A stretch of 64,000 nt of DNA from Tillus elongatus (taxonomy: Eukaryota; Arthropoda; Insecta; Coleoptera; Cleridae): NCBI GenBank assembly GCA_964006375.1, contig OZ023262.1, positions 194,102,907 to 194,166,906 on the forward strand, in the 5' to 3' direction. Made by a program: the position numbers and the translations under genes. Under the pieces are notes generated by a model, which searched no databases, had not been told where the DNA came from, and worked only from the letters and a program-made list of their open reading frames with translations. Shown piece after piece: positions 10,266 through 23,754 of the stretch (its first letter is position 1; every line of letters begins with the position of its first letter).

Positions 10266-10600
10266 TTTAATAAACGTCCACTAAAATATTTTTATTCTCA
10301 TATAACCAACATAAATAAAAATAAAACAACTGTCCTACTATATGAAGTATGAACACAGACCCACATTTCCCTTAAAAAAAGACAGCGTTTGATTGATCTT
10401 TATGGCCAGTAAGAGCTTTCGACAAACGATTATAGGACATTCAGTCTTTAAATGTCACTATAATTTAGAGAGCCATAATCGGGTAAACCAATAAATTTTC
10501 AAGACGGATTGTTGCGTTATTATTGTTTTTTATTTGACAAGATTTATTTTATTGCGAACGATAGAATTGTATAATGCAACATCTTTCTATCTAATTTTTC

Positions 10601-10856
10601 TAAGTTTCAGTGCATGTTTACTTTAAGAACTTTCTGACTTTAACTTTATTTGCTTTATTGAAAGCTTTGAAACAAATTAATTGCATACATAGTTAAACTA
10701 TTAACACCCATTTAAAATTGAAGCAAAAGTTAATTCAGTGCATGTTTACTTTAAGAACTCTCTGACTTTAACTTTATTTGCTTTATTGAAAGCTTTGAAA
10801 GAAATTAATTGCATACATAGTTAAACTATTAACACCCATTTAAAATTGAAGCAAAA
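10601..10856 (+). repeat. 128-bp tandem duplication
   Basis: Two almost identical units start at 10,606 and 10,734 with 'ttcagtgcatgtttacttta' and run to 'tttaaaattgaagcaaaa'. Only a handful of differences separate them, so the duplication is recent compared with the decayed elements around it. No coding content. Confidence 0.93.
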
Positions 10857-11880
10857 TTTTCATCATCATAGTCTGTAGCAGATGTCGCTTTGACGTCGCA
10901 ACCATGATTCCCTTGCTTTAGCTGTTATGTTCGGTTTCTTGTAGCGTCTGCCCTTAATTAACTAAATTTACTTTTTAAAGATTTACTCTCAGTCAACCAT
11001 TTTGTTTATTACGTGTCCTACAAAGACTGTCAGAAACTTACGATTTTTGATAATATGTTAATTCTGGAAATATCTTTTATAAAGCATCTTCTCCCTCTTG
11101 CTTATTCTAAAACCCCTTTATTTCTATTTATTTGGTGTCCATTGTCACTGTATTTCTATCCACTTTTAGAATTTAAAACTTTTATCAATCTTCAGTGTTG
11201 TTGCTTTCTTACTACGAATAGAAAAATGTGTACTACCCAACTCTGTACATGTATAGCCAGTCCCCTTCTGGTTGCATTTGGTTGAATTTTAACGCGTTTA
11301 CTGCTTTTGATTAGCAATGGGTTTAGGCTTCTTGCATTTACTCGGTAGATTTTGTCGTCGATTGAGCTTCGCGGTGAATATGATTGCTTCTTAAAAAAAA
11401 ATCTGCATTACACCTAAAATATCGGTATTGTCGTCAATGTGATGTTTTTTCCTCGTTATGTTAGAAACTACGAAGGAAGACAACAATGTATAGTGTGTGC
11501 CAGTTCAAACTTCTCACCTCGAAAATACCGGAAAAAAATCCGAAACACGTAGTCTTTGTTTTCAAGGGGAACATTTTACAGCTTTTTCAATTCAGCCCAT
11601 GAAAACATACGAATTTTTCTGGTTTCCATATGACAACAAAAGCATCAATTAAAGAATAAGACAACATATCAATGAATGAAAGAACATTATTTAATTAAAT
11701 GTTATAACAGGTGACTGTTTGTTACACAGGGTTGAGAGTACTTTTCACCGAAAACACAAGTACATAAGGTTAACAAATATAATAATAAACTTAACAAAAA
11801 CAAAGAAATAACAAGTTGTAAAAATATCCATATAGTTCGCTTGGCGCTATCCAACTGTGGACCACTTAACAGTCGACCCC
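10857..11880. other. No recognisable feature
   Basis: About 1 kb. The 90-codon frame at 11,013-11,285 is rich in Phe, Leu, Cys and Ser and starts at an ATG. It has no family resemblance I can name and could be chance. Confidence 0.35.
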
Positions 11881-12500
11881 CCTGTCTCCCGCGCACCCTG
11901 CCTACTTAGATGGAGATGAAACACAACGGCCACACCAAAGCATCTATGCCAACAAGGTCGTGTTACAATATTTTTCCTCCACTTCCATTTAACCAAAAAA
12001 CCCTTGTTCCACTTCCGGATGAACAATTCGAAGCATTTAAGACGCTGTCTGACGACATTCTTTAACAATTCGCCGACGAAGCTCCTTTGGTGAGTTTGGT
12101 CGTGTTGCATGAATTTTCGACTTCAAGTATCCCCATAGAAAAAAGTCTAAGGTGTGAAATCTGGGATTATTGGAAGCCACTGAATTGAACATCTGCTTCT
12201 TATCCAGTGATTAAGACAGTTCTATTAAGAAAATCAGGCACAGCTGCGGCATAATGTGGTGGAGTACCATCTTGCTGAAACAGCACATCCCACAATCCCA
12301 AGCGTTGGCATTTTCCAATTTTCCACGTTTCTCGTAGATCCAGATACACGTTTTCATCCAGATTTCCCGGTAGAAAGAAAGGCCCTATGAAGTGGTCTTT
12401 CAATATGCCCGCCCAAGAGTTCAATTTTACCGGATGCTACCTATGAGTGTCACAAAAAATTGTTGGATTTTCATGACTCCACAGGCTTGCTGAAACCCAT
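11880..12500 (-). pseudogene. Tc1/mariner-type transposase remnant 1
   Basis: On the minus strand 'SHENPTIF' is followed by 'NSWAGILKDHFIGPFFLPGN' and 'VYLDL', then 'LFQQDGTPPHYAA' (the second catalytic Asp) and 'PDFLNRT'. More C-terminal sequence continues in other frames to about 11,880 (TKLTKGASSANC-like text). Such proteins cut and paste transposon DNA by DDE/D chemistry. The N-terminal DNA-binding part is missing and frameshifts are present. The family is the insect mariner-like group whose proteins contain IIGPFFLPGNL-type motifs. Confidence 0.8.
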
Positions 12501-12895
12501 ATATGTGGTCAGTTATAGTTTTTTCATGCTTATAAATATATCAGAAGATTACGTTTTTCAATATTAGAACATGTGATGGAATGACCACAAATGTCAATCC
12601 ACACTGTGTACTACGATTTAGTAGCGTAACACAGTCTAGCAGATATCCCCACCCCGATCATGCCAGACCCTGTGCAGGCCCTCGTGAGACTGATATGTTG
12701 TTTGAGTATACCTTCTCTTTAACTATATATATATAATATAAATTCAACTAAATAGAAATCGACGCAAAGCTGGCTGGTTGAAAGAAACATTGTTGGTTAC
12801 TGTCTGTCCGCTAATTTTTCCAATCCCGTTCCCTTGTCAGTGGTTTCGCTAGATAGTGGGTAGGGTCAGCGGGAATCTCGTTAATCCATTCATGT

Positions 12896-12931
<36 letters not shown>

Positions 12932-12996
12932 AGACGGGAAGCCATACAAGTAAAATAGTTCCACCAAGCTGGCTATTACCACGAAGGCTAATATCA
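12501..12996. other. No recognisable feature
   Basis: Slightly GC-richer than its surroundings from about 12,580. Contains a short TATA run at 12,726-12,736. No protein or repeat family was recognised. Confidence 0.3.
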
Positions 12997-12997
12997 A

Positions 12998-13235
12998 ACA
13001 GGTTTACGCCACCTAAGCCTGTAAACAATGGGTGAATAGGTTGGTAGTTCAGGATGTGTCACACCTAATAAATCGCCGTAAAGAGCGGGATACAGTCTGA
13101 AAGGTGGCGCAGGCGGAAGGCTCTATAATGACACAAATATAAGCCGGTGCCAATGAGGCTAGTACCACATAGGTTGATGCCATCCAAGCTGGTTGAGATA
13201 GGTGAATGGGTTAGTCGTCCAGGATGTGCAACACA
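12998..13235 (+). repeat. Degenerate repeat with about 171-bp period
   Basis: 'acaggtttacgcc' (12,998) followed by 'ggtgaataggttggtagttc' (13,031) recurs as 'ataggttgatgcc' (13,169) and 'ggtgaatgggttagtcgtcc' (13,201). Both are followed by 'aggatgtg'. Two units are visible. The region is markedly less AT-rich than the rest of the window and abuts the LINE 3' end at 13,328. Its origin is unknown. Confidence 0.6.
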
Positions 13236-13327
13236 GGCTAGGGACTAGCCACGAAGGCTGGGCGAAAATAAAATATTTCGCTTCCTGTCCATGCCATCCA
13301 CTCACGAGTACTTGCACCGATAAAAAA

Positions 13328-14075
13328 GGTAGGTTAGGGTTAGGTTTGTATGTGAGTGGGCCATACCGGTCCCTCCACCGCGACCATAAGGTCTATTGTG
13401 GCTCACGCCTAATGTCTATATTTCGCCCAACAAATCCAGCCTCCTACAGAGGTCGATAATCTTTGTGGGCGAAAGTTGATCCAGATCCTCTGGAGCAAGC
13501 TTTACCTTGCCAAAGAGCAGGTATTTAGTCCTGTCCGCTGCCGGACAGGAAGACAGCACGTGCTCTGCTGTCACGTGACTCTCCATACACAGCCGGCACT
13601 CGGTCTCCTGACCGACCCCAATATGGTGCATGTGGTGCCGCAAGCGGAAGTGTCCTGTATACAGGCAGACTAGAGTGCTCAGTTGTTGTCTGTTCATCTC
13701 TAGAAGTTTTTTAGCCCTTGACTCAGACAGGTCATTTATGAAGGCCTTAGAGTGAGCCAATATTGGATTGTCATTCTTTCTGTCCAGGTCTTTAAGGTGG
13801 GTTTTGCTGTGCAAGATGTTATCCCCAGCACCGGTTCTGGTCCGACAAAGTATCTCTGGGCACCACTCCTTACAAGCGCATCGGCCGCAACGTTACCATC
13901 ATGGTCCGAGTGACCCGGTATCCAGACCAGCGACACCTCATTAGAGCTACCCAATTCGTTAAGGGCAGATTTGCAACTCCATACCGTCTTTGAATTACAC
14001 CGGTAGGAACCAAGAGCCTTTATTGCAGCTTGGCTATCTGCATATATCTTTATCGATTTGTGTGTGCACAGGTGT
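13328..14075 (-). mobile_element. LINE 3: 3' portion of an R1/I-like LINE, reverse strand
   Basis: Contains the end of ORF2 and a 3' UTR ('cgtgagccacaatagacctt'). It ends, on the minus strand, in AACCTAACCCTAACCTACC. It shares this 3' UTR with the 7.8-8.4-kb copy, so both belong to one family. The 5' end is truncated within RNase H. I could not find a target-site duplication. Confidence 0.85.
13416..14075 (-). pseudogene. RNase H and C-terminal part of LINE 3 ORF2
   Basis: Two overlapping minus-strand frames. The first (from about 14,075) has 'IYADSQAAIKALG', 'VSLVWIPGHSDHDGN' and 'AADALVRSGA', the second half of a type-I-like RNase H with two of its acidic sites. The second (13,814-13,416) reads 'RQQLSTLVCLYTGHFRLRHH', then 'CRLCMES' and 'TAEHVLSSCPA', the usual C-terminal Cys/His region, to a stop. 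One frame change lies near 13,740-13,810. This copy is better preserved than LINE 1. Confidence 0.85.
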
Positions 14076-15240
14076 GGTAAAGGTAACGAATATGTGAAAG
14101 ATAGATAGATCGTCAGGTACAGTGCTTTTCTGCAACCCTTGCATTTATACGCAAACACTATTTCTTTGTTACAGTCACTTCTCTCTGTGACAACTAATTT
14201 CGATCATCTCTCGAAACATAATAATCTTCTAATGTTTTAGTTAAAAACCCATCCAGAGCCACGTCAATATACTGTATTTATTTCACTCCCACTTCAGCCC
14301 GCACGTGGCTCTTTGAATGTATACATTGGGCCTGTCTGTGGTTACTTTGTTTATAATTCAGGTTAAACTAAATATTGACCACATTCGTAGAGCATAGGGA
14401 AAAAAATCGTCAACACACATAGCGGTTTTGATATGGAAACTGCACCACCCTGTTTTCCACCACCTAAATAGTCGGTTTTTACACATTAAATTCTGAGCTT
14501 TTTTGTCACGAAGCAGATATTAAGAACACACGGTATGTGTATTGGATATGCAAAAAATAAAATCACTGCTATTTTCTTGCAAACAAGCAAACTATGCGCC
14601 TCGTGTTCCAGCAAGATGATTAGTAAATTACCAGCTGACAAGTAAAGCAAAACGTATTTTATGGTGGTGAAGACAAGATATCCCGTTCAAAGTTTGGAGG
14701 ATAAACAAGCCCATTCGCAGAAGTAAGGAATAACCTAATTTATTTTTATTGGAGTTGTGATGTTACCAGAATTAGAGAGTTTTGTTTGTTTTTATTCAAA
14801 GCTGTCAGACATACATTATAGGTTCGCTTGTTCTCGAAGTGTAATACTTCACAAATAACATAAAACGTGTGCCAATTTTCAATTGTAATCCATATATTAT
14901 CTGAGTAAAAATGGAAAGCCATCAATAACAAATAACAAGGAACTGAAACAATGGAATACTATTTGTTGCCTATATTTCATTGTGCCATGTCGTGTCAGTC
15001 GCAGTACATCCACCTAACTAAATTGATCCGCATGAAAACAACGAAACAGGGCAACATCCTTATTTTATCAAAATATGAAGAAATAACAAACCATTAAAAC
15101 ATATCTTTTATGATGTTTATTTATTTCTAATAATAATAAGAAAATCGCCTGAATATATTTTCAGGAGAAAAACAGAAAGTATCTCTTCTTATAATTTATA
15201 AAAAAAAAAAAAAAATGAAATAGATACATTAACTTAGATG
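14076..15240. other. No recognisable feature
   Basis: About 1.2 kb without recognised coding or repeat content, apart from an A-rich run near 15,190-15,206. Confidence 0.35.
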
Positions 15241-15242
15241 GC

Positions 15243-16360
<1,118 letters not shown>

Positions 16361-17242
16361 TGTATATATTAAAATGCTCCAAATTTATTAGTGAATATAT
16401 TGTAAATCCTGGGAAAAGAAAGAATTAAACGTTCCTTCAGTTAATTTCTTCTGATTTGCGTTCACGTCCCATATGATGCAAATAAATTTAATCCCTTTGA
16501 GAACGAAATAAATTAAGTTCCAAGTTATACTATATACCCGCTCATACCACCAATTACCAGAGCCGTTAAAGCGGCTTATAAAGGAATAATATATAATCCG
16601 TATCGTTAATAAAAAGCACCGAGCAAGAGGTTACTGAATTATAGAATAATATTAAACTCTATAATAATTTTTTACCATCATATATGAAGGGAAATTGATC
16701 GCAAACATTTTTATGTGTATAATCTCTAAGGGCAATTTATTAAACATTCTCTATATTTTGCTTCTGTTTATAACTTCTGCAGGAGCCTAAATAAATTAAG
16801 ATAAAACTGTGCTGAAGCTTAAAATATAAAAGTTACAGACAGCTTGAAAAAATTGACACTAGGCTAATGAATGAGAACAGAGATGCATATCATATTAATT
16901 AGGAAAAAATGTGGCAGAACAAAAACACTACACGCACAAAGTTTGGACGCAACAAATGCCTTATGGCAGCGAATCTTCATAAGAATAAGATTGCATAAAA
17001 ATGTTAGTTAAATGATCAATACAAGATGAAAGTAATAATAATAAGAATATTCGGGTAAAAAACTGAATAGAAATATGTATATTCGACGCAGAGATTGCAT
17101 TTCACGATATGCCAGAAATTTGTAGGTTGTTAAATCGGTCAGTTGAAGTTAGGTCCGCTATTTCTCAATAACGTACTTGTAATGTAACCATGTATTATCA
17201 TATTATTTCTAAACGTCCACAGGTCTGGGTTTGACATGTTCA
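16361..17242. other. Unassigned sequence with one degenerate family A motif
   Basis: Mostly featureless. At 16,943-16,985 there is a minus-oriented motif, 'ggacgcaacaaatgccttat', followed by 'gcagcgaatcttcat'. This is a diverged copy of the GACGCAGCAAGTGCG terminus. Confidence 0.45.
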
Positions 17243-17355
17243 AAGGTATTTGGAATTAAAAGGCTTTTGTACCAGACAATACATTATCGTATTGCAATCA
17301 TTATAATACAATAATTTACTGTCTGGTAGAAAAGCGTGTTAATTCCAAATTCCTT
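17243..17355. mobile_element. 113-bp hairpin (MITE-like)
   Basis: 'atttggaattaaaaggcttt' at 17,248 is matched by 'aaagcgtgttaattccaaat' ending at 17,350, and 'taccagaca' by 'tgtctggta'. The outer bases extend the pairing (AAAGG with CCTTT). Arms are about 50 bp with a very short loop. No coding content. Confidence 0.75.
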
Positions 17356-17545
17356 TAGCCATGTATTATCATTACGTTGATCGCACCAACATCTTAGATT
17401 TTGGGAAAACACCACTCCATTATTTCTGAAAGTAGGTTCACAACTTCTATCGGTTGGTTTACTCATTACCTTGGCACCATAATGAATATTCCTAACCTCT
17501 TCAATGCAATTTTTCAAGGTAGCGACCTCTTTATCAACATTTCCA
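17356..17545 (-). pseudogene. Uncharacterised coding-like fragment
   Basis: The minus strand stays open for about 65 codons with a protein-like composition: 'GNVDKEVATLKNCIEEVRNI', 'HYGAKVMSKPTDRSC' and 'NLRCWCDQRNDNTW'. I do not recognise the family. It runs into the hairpin at 17,243-17,355, which may have interrupted it. It could be part of a gag-like or host exon, or chance. Confidence 0.25.
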
Positions 17546-17639
17546 TTGACTTTGTTACTGTCACTTTTTTACTACCGTACCATCCTACTGAATTCTACAG
17601 AATATCTGAAACAATCTAAATGGTTACTGCGTTTTTTCA

Positions 17640-18060
17640 AAGTAAAAAAGTTCGCGACGCAGCAAGTGCGTTATGGTGTGAATTTTTATGAAATATTTCA
17701 AATTTGGATAACTCAATTTTCTATAAACTTAGAAAGTTGAATTTTGGTATGCAGTGAGGCCTTTTGCAAGGCAGCATAACCATCAAATTTCAATAAAATA
17801 ACTTTGAAATTTTCAGAGAAAAAAACTTTTCGAAAGATAAGTCAAAATTTGAATAACCTAATTTTCTACACACTTAGAAAGTTGAATTTTAGTATGTAGT
17901 AAGGTCTTCCCCAAGGCAACATATCCATCAAATTTCATGGATATGAGTTCTAGGGGTCCAGCTCGCGGTTATTTGAAAAAAATTTTGCAAAATCTCACCA
18001 TCGATACCTCTCTACTAGTGATTTTTTAAAATAAAAATTCACTAATAGCGAGGGAAAGAG
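17640..18060 (-). repeat. Family A copy starting at the GACGCAGC motif
   Basis: Begins 'cgacgcagcaagtgcgttat' at 17,655. Two 144-bp tandem units follow, starting near 17,708 and 17,852 ('aactcaattttctataaact', 'aacctaattttctacacact'), which are the complement of the units at 15.9-16.3 kb. It ends with 'gttctaggggtccagctcg' and the 'attcactaatag' palindrome. Confidence 0.75.
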
Positions 18061-19810
18061 CGAATCACTAAAATAGGGATTGAAAATTCGCTACAAAAAA
18101 TCGTTTAGTAAACATCTTACTAGCCTTTTGCCAAAGGATAACAGTTTTTTAATAATATCTAACGGCCAAAAAGGGTGGCATAATATTCTTATATTTTACT
18201 TTTCGTCGAAGAGAATTACTCTATAAATAAGGATTTCCCCACGCATAAATTTTATAATTTATGGGTCATTTTGACAACTGCGACACGCCGACAAAGGATG
18301 CCGCCACTGAAACTCATAAATATATAGACGGAAGTTACCCGACAAGAAGGGTCGTTAGAAAGCAGAGCGGTTCGACCGAATTTGGAGGGAATGAACGCTG
18401 AAAATGCATCTCTCTCAGAAATATATAGAGGCAAATGGGTAACTAAAGAACAGAAAGACATCGTCAGCACGAACGTTGCAGGCTGGCGCCAAAACCCAGA
18501 CCGCACTGCTTACTTAAGGTGACGCAAAACCTGACTCGCTCAGTTTTCTCGATGCCTCTCAAAGAGGCAACAACTGTAGCTGACTGTGGCATCACTCTCA
18601 GATTGCTGGTGGTTGTCAAGTGGGCAACATGTGCAGCCAGGGGCTGCGTTACCTTCAGATTGTCGGTGGTCTAGAATAGATAACAACTAATTACCGTTCT
18701 ATCTTAGTTTTTCGGTGCTGGTCAAATGCACAACACAGTAACTACCTAAGACAAGTTTCAAGTTAGGGACGAAATCGGTATGTGGTATAGCCACTGCAGA
18801 GAGAATAGCGTCTTTGTAAAAGATTTTAGTGCCGAAGTAATAGTTTTTTTCTTTTCAATGCAACAAGTTTAGTTTCGTTCTAACAGCTTTCACTGTCGTC
18901 GTAACAATTTTCACTGTCGCTATGATGAGCTTTTTGTTTTCACCTTTGTGTCCAACAGTAACCTCGAAATCAAATTGTGAGCTTGAGAGCTAAAGTTTAT
19001 GGCTGGTATTGAGCTCTGCTGTCTAGTATCCGTCAGTAGTCCAGATTCATCTCAACCCTCAGATGCTAACGTCACACTAGGTTTAAGTGTGCTCTTCGTC
19101 TAGCCCAGGTCCAGTTCAGGGCTTTTATAGGCCTTACTCGAAGGGGTCTTTCATGGTTCAAGATTGTTGGATGCTGATGCTATCTGGAAGCAAGTGGTTC
19201 CTCTTCTAACTTACGCAAGTAAGTCGAAACTTTCTTTTAGATCACTTATAGACAGTTTTTAATTGTATAGATAATACAAAGAACATTCAATAAAAGTAAT
19301 TTAAAGCCAGTCAGTTTTTCAAAATATTCTTTTAAACAGTGGCGTTGTTGTTAGGACCATTTCTTTATTTTAATTATATGCTGTAGCTTACATATTAAAC
19401 TTAATTAATTAATGACGTACAATTAAGCATATATATTATTCATCTCAAAGTTGCTCCCTCTTAACCTTTTGTTCTTATTTAGTAAACCATTCACTAAGTT
19501 TCACAATACAAATACTTACATATAGGTATAAATTTCAGTACTAGGCTCAGATAAACAAAAATCATTTTGCAAACAGGCACGCTATTCATACAAAATTAAC
19601 AATTCTATCTGGCGAGAGAAAATAATTTAATAGAACAATACATGTTCATTTATATTTAAGAGCATTTTTTATTTACCAATATTGTCTCTCACTTGTCCAT
19701 TTCTTATATTTTTTCTTTAAAATTTACTGTTTTCAATTTCATAAAACAGTGCCTACCATGCCAAATTCATCCATGATTAATAAAAATTGTATATTTGTAT
19801 TTTACTTCTG
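18061..19810. other. No recognisable feature
   Basis: About 1.75 kb with less repeat content than most of the window. The 84-codon minus-strand frame at 18,252-18,506 has no recognised domain. Confidence 0.35.
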
Positions 19811-19812
19811 TT

Positions 19813-19923
19813 TTTAGTGAATTTTCGTAGAAAAAAATCACTAATGGGAAGATCCCGACTTTTAAATTTTTGTAAATGAGCGCGAACTAGGACCCCTAGA
19901 ACCCATATCTGGGGTCAGTTTCA

Positions 19924-19998
<75 letters not shown>
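19813..19998 (+). repeat. Family A terminal segment plus (TA)n array
   Basis: Palindrome 'ttagtgaattttcgtaga' ... 'atcactaatggg', then 'gagcgcgaactaggacccct', 'agaacccatatctggggtca' and 'gtttcaattta', leading straight into (TA)n at 19,927-19,998. This is one of the clearest examples of the array starting at a fixed point. Confidence 0.85.
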
Positions 19999-20699
<701 letters not shown>

Positions 20700-21035
20700 C
20701 ACACCGATAACTCAAAAAATAACGGGCCTATTTTGATAAAATTTGGCATGTACCTTCCTTTTGCAAATGGCTTGGATAAATTGGTTAGTCAGAAAAATCG
20801 GACGAGCTTTTCCGGGAAAATTTTGAGTTTTCATTCGAAAAAATTTTTTATCTCAAAAAATAAAAAAAAGCTATGTTAACCAAATTTGGTAGGTAGGCTT
20901 GCGATATAAGGAAACTATACACCAAAATTTAGATTTGTCTGTTAAAAGAAAAAAAAGTTATAATAAAATATTTTGTGCCAGATCAGTTTTATGAAGATTC
21001 ACTACCATAACGCACTTGCTGCGTCCAGGCTTTTG
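20700..21035 (+). repeat. Family A copy (post-array half), well conserved
   Basis: Runs from 'cacaccgataactcaaaaaa' through 'aatggcttggataaattggt', 'aaatcggacgagcttttcc' and 'accaaatttggtaggtaggc' to 'actaccataacgcacttgct' and 'gcgtccaggctttt'. At about 335 bp this gives a good model of the family half that follows the array. Confidence 0.85.
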
Positions 21036-21559
21036 ATTTGACATCAGTTCCTTAAATACGTTCCCATAAGTACAAATTCCGTATTTTAAAGAAAAGAATT
21101 TTGAACTTATCTAGATTCCTCTATTTATGAACTTCTATCGAGAACCAGAGTCTTGTACTGCATGTCTTACAAATCAGATTTTCGTCAAGACCAACAACAG
21201 CGTAAGTATTAGCTGATTACCGTTAATAACTGACTCAGTGATTCTTTAATTTTAGCTTTGCATAACTATCAAGAATAACCTTGTCTTTACTGAATAAGTT
21301 ACATAAAAATTTGTTTTATCTCTGGCAGGTTAAATCGTTGATAGACAATAAGCTTAGATTGATAGGGTTGCTGAGTTATCTCTAAATAATCAAGGTAGGA
21401 CTGATATCTTACTACAACTACTACTATTGCACGCTGCGGTTACCTAAAAACAATTTTCGGAACGGTTCAACTTAAACAAAACGTCTACAGTTTGACAGTT
21501 GATATTATTTGGCAGTTTACATAATTTGGCAAGTCGTTGTATACGCACACACAGAATTT

Positions 21560-22520
21560 TAACAGTGAGTCAAAAAATTGAATTAATTCGACTTGTGGGC
21601 GATAACCATAATATCGAGGGGCTGCGGTAAAATTTACCAGACGTCATCCTGATATTGAACCCGTGACGTCTCAGGCGGTTGCAAAAGTAAATATGCATTT
21701 TGATAGAACTGGGAGTATTGCTCCAACAAAACGCACCAGGAATGTGAATAATCGTGCAGACAATGATATTATGAACGAGTTCCAAGGAAACGCAAACATC
21801 AGTGTAGGACAACTAGCAAGAAATCTGAACATGAAACCAACTCAAGTTTGGATGTGCTTTGAGCGAAACAAACAAAATATTTATAAGCCCAAATTTTTGT
21901 CAGAATGGAATATTCAATATGGTGGCAAGGACACTATTTAACCGATAGAACTTTCTTGGCTAAAATAATGTTTAGCGATGAAGCTACCTTAACAACTAAC
22001 AGAGTGGTGTCTTGTCAAAATTCCAGGTATTGGTCTGATCAAAATCCAAATTGAATATTTTATTGTAAGAGACTAACTCTCCCAAAATTAATGTCTGGTG
22101 TGGTATATTCCACAATAAAATAATATAACCCTTCTTTTGTAAGAAAAATCTCAACGCTAAAAATGTTATTAACTTTCTAAACAACGACTTATGGGATGTT
22201 TCAGAAGATATACTTATAAGTTTGAGACAGGACATGATTTTTCCGGTGAATGGTGCTCGTGTGCATAATTCAAGAATAGTAAGGGAGTGGTTGGAGACGA
22301 AATTTCCGGTGAAATGGATAGGACGGAACAGTCCCCTTACTACATGGCGTCCCCGCTCACCCGACCTAACACCAGTTAATAACTTAAATTTAAAAAATTC
22401 GTGACGCATGTAGATCTATTACGCCAGAAGTACTACGACAAGTTACTGGCAAATGTTGGAAGAGAGTGGAAAAATGTACTGCGGCACAGGGTGGTCTAAT
22501 TGAAATCGGTAGAATTTAAA
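21560..22520 (+). pseudogene. Tc1/mariner-type transposase remnant 2
   Basis: Reading in three frames gives an almost complete protein order. The start is 'SQKIELIRLVGDN'. The DNA-binding part has 'DRTGSIAPTKRTRNVNNRAD' and 'ISVGQLARNLNM'. 'FSDEATLTTN' at about 21,970 is the first catalytic Asp. 'PVNGARVHNSRIVREWLETK' at 22,222 covers the second catalytic region with the QQDGAP box damaged. 'RWIGRNSPL' type text and 'RSPDLTP' at about 22,350 cover the third. The C-terminus is 'CRSITPEVLRQVTGKCWKRV' followed by 'AQGGLIE' (to 22,500). The family signature is clear. Stops and a small deletion after RSPDLTP kill it. Confidence 0.85.
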
Positions 22521-23132
22521 ATTGTTCATTTTTACTTAATACCCTTCTGTTATCATTCATTGTTTTTCTATATTAGCCATCGAGTTATTTGTTTTGAATT
22601 GATTTAAGTTAAGCACGATGCATTATTTCGTGAAAATTTTAAGTAAGATGCAAATCGACTTATTTCTAGAACTTGGCGCATGTAGTAACAAAATCGCCAG
22701 GCTGAGGTTCCCGATATTTCCGTATTTATTACGAACACCTTGTACAAGATATGCGGATCATACTGTGTAGGTTAATATAATAGGTAACTCTTAATCCTTT
22801 GGCAGTCTAATATCTGCAAGAACCTCATTAGCGTTTACACAGTGCACTCTCGAAAAGTCGTTTTTTTTTCATTTTTTGCACGCAAGTTGTGAATACTCGG
22901 TATAAGTTACGATAATGTAACTTGGGATTTGTGGGTTTTAGATGTACCCAAAAAGATGCGTAATATCCTTACACATTTTTGGCTTCTTATTTGTTATCGT
23001 AGTAGGCTATGTAAAAAGCGAATCTTAAAATAATGCATACCAGGGTGTAGAGCTTTTGGAGTATTTTATTTGAAAAAAAAAATCGGCCAACCAGTAATAA
23101 AATAATGAATTGTCGCCACGTAAGGTGAGACA

Positions 23133-23135
<3 letters not shown>
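22521..23135. other. No recognisable feature
   Basis: AT-rich sequence with a poly-T run at 22,860. No recognised element. Confidence 0.3.

Positions 23136-23218
<83 letters not shown>
23136..23218. repeat. (TA)n array
   Basis: Alternating T and A. The flanks are not recognisably family A. Confidence 0.95.
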
Positions 23219-23223
<5 letters not shown>

Positions 23224-23496
23224 TTACATTATACAATATGCCTATACAAAAAGTCTAAGACTTGTGGTGTATAATAACATAATTTATAAAGTTTTATCCG
23301 GAATTGCTTGACAGCTAGTGCATACCAAATTTAACAAACTTCGAATTTTGACTTTCCAATTAAAATGACCTTTTGCTTCCACGTCTCTCTTCAGATGTTT
23401 CACCCCATGCCTTTATTTACAATAAGTTGTGATCTGTCCATAATACTGGCTTGACTACAGTTTATTTTTAATAGCGCATATTTTTTGCCAAAATTG

Positions 23497-23500
<4 letters not shown>
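23219..23500. other. No recognisable feature
   Basis: Unassigned sequence between two (TA)n arrays. Confidence 0.3.

Positions 23501-23574
<74 letters not shown>
23501..23574. repeat. (TA)n array
   Basis: Alternating T and A following 'ttgtatg'. Confidence 0.95.
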
Positions 23575-23578
<4 letters not shown>

Positions 23579-23754
23579 GTTTTAAAAGTCGGGGAACAGT
23601 CTCATATTCTCAAAAACTGCTTGATGGAAATATGCACCTGTTATTTACTACTTCCACATCGTCAATACGTAAGGAATACGCATGGGCGACAAAAATTTCA
23701 CAATTTTTTTCCCTCTTAAACGTCGTAAAAAGTGTAAAAACATATAGAAAACAT

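Noticed and set aside
13319..13346. Interstitial telomere repeat
   Set aside because: Only a few TTAGG-like units, and they form the 3' tail of a LINE.
18252..18506. 84-codon minus-strand frame as a gene
   Set aside because: No recognisable domain, no related copy and no splice or promoter context.
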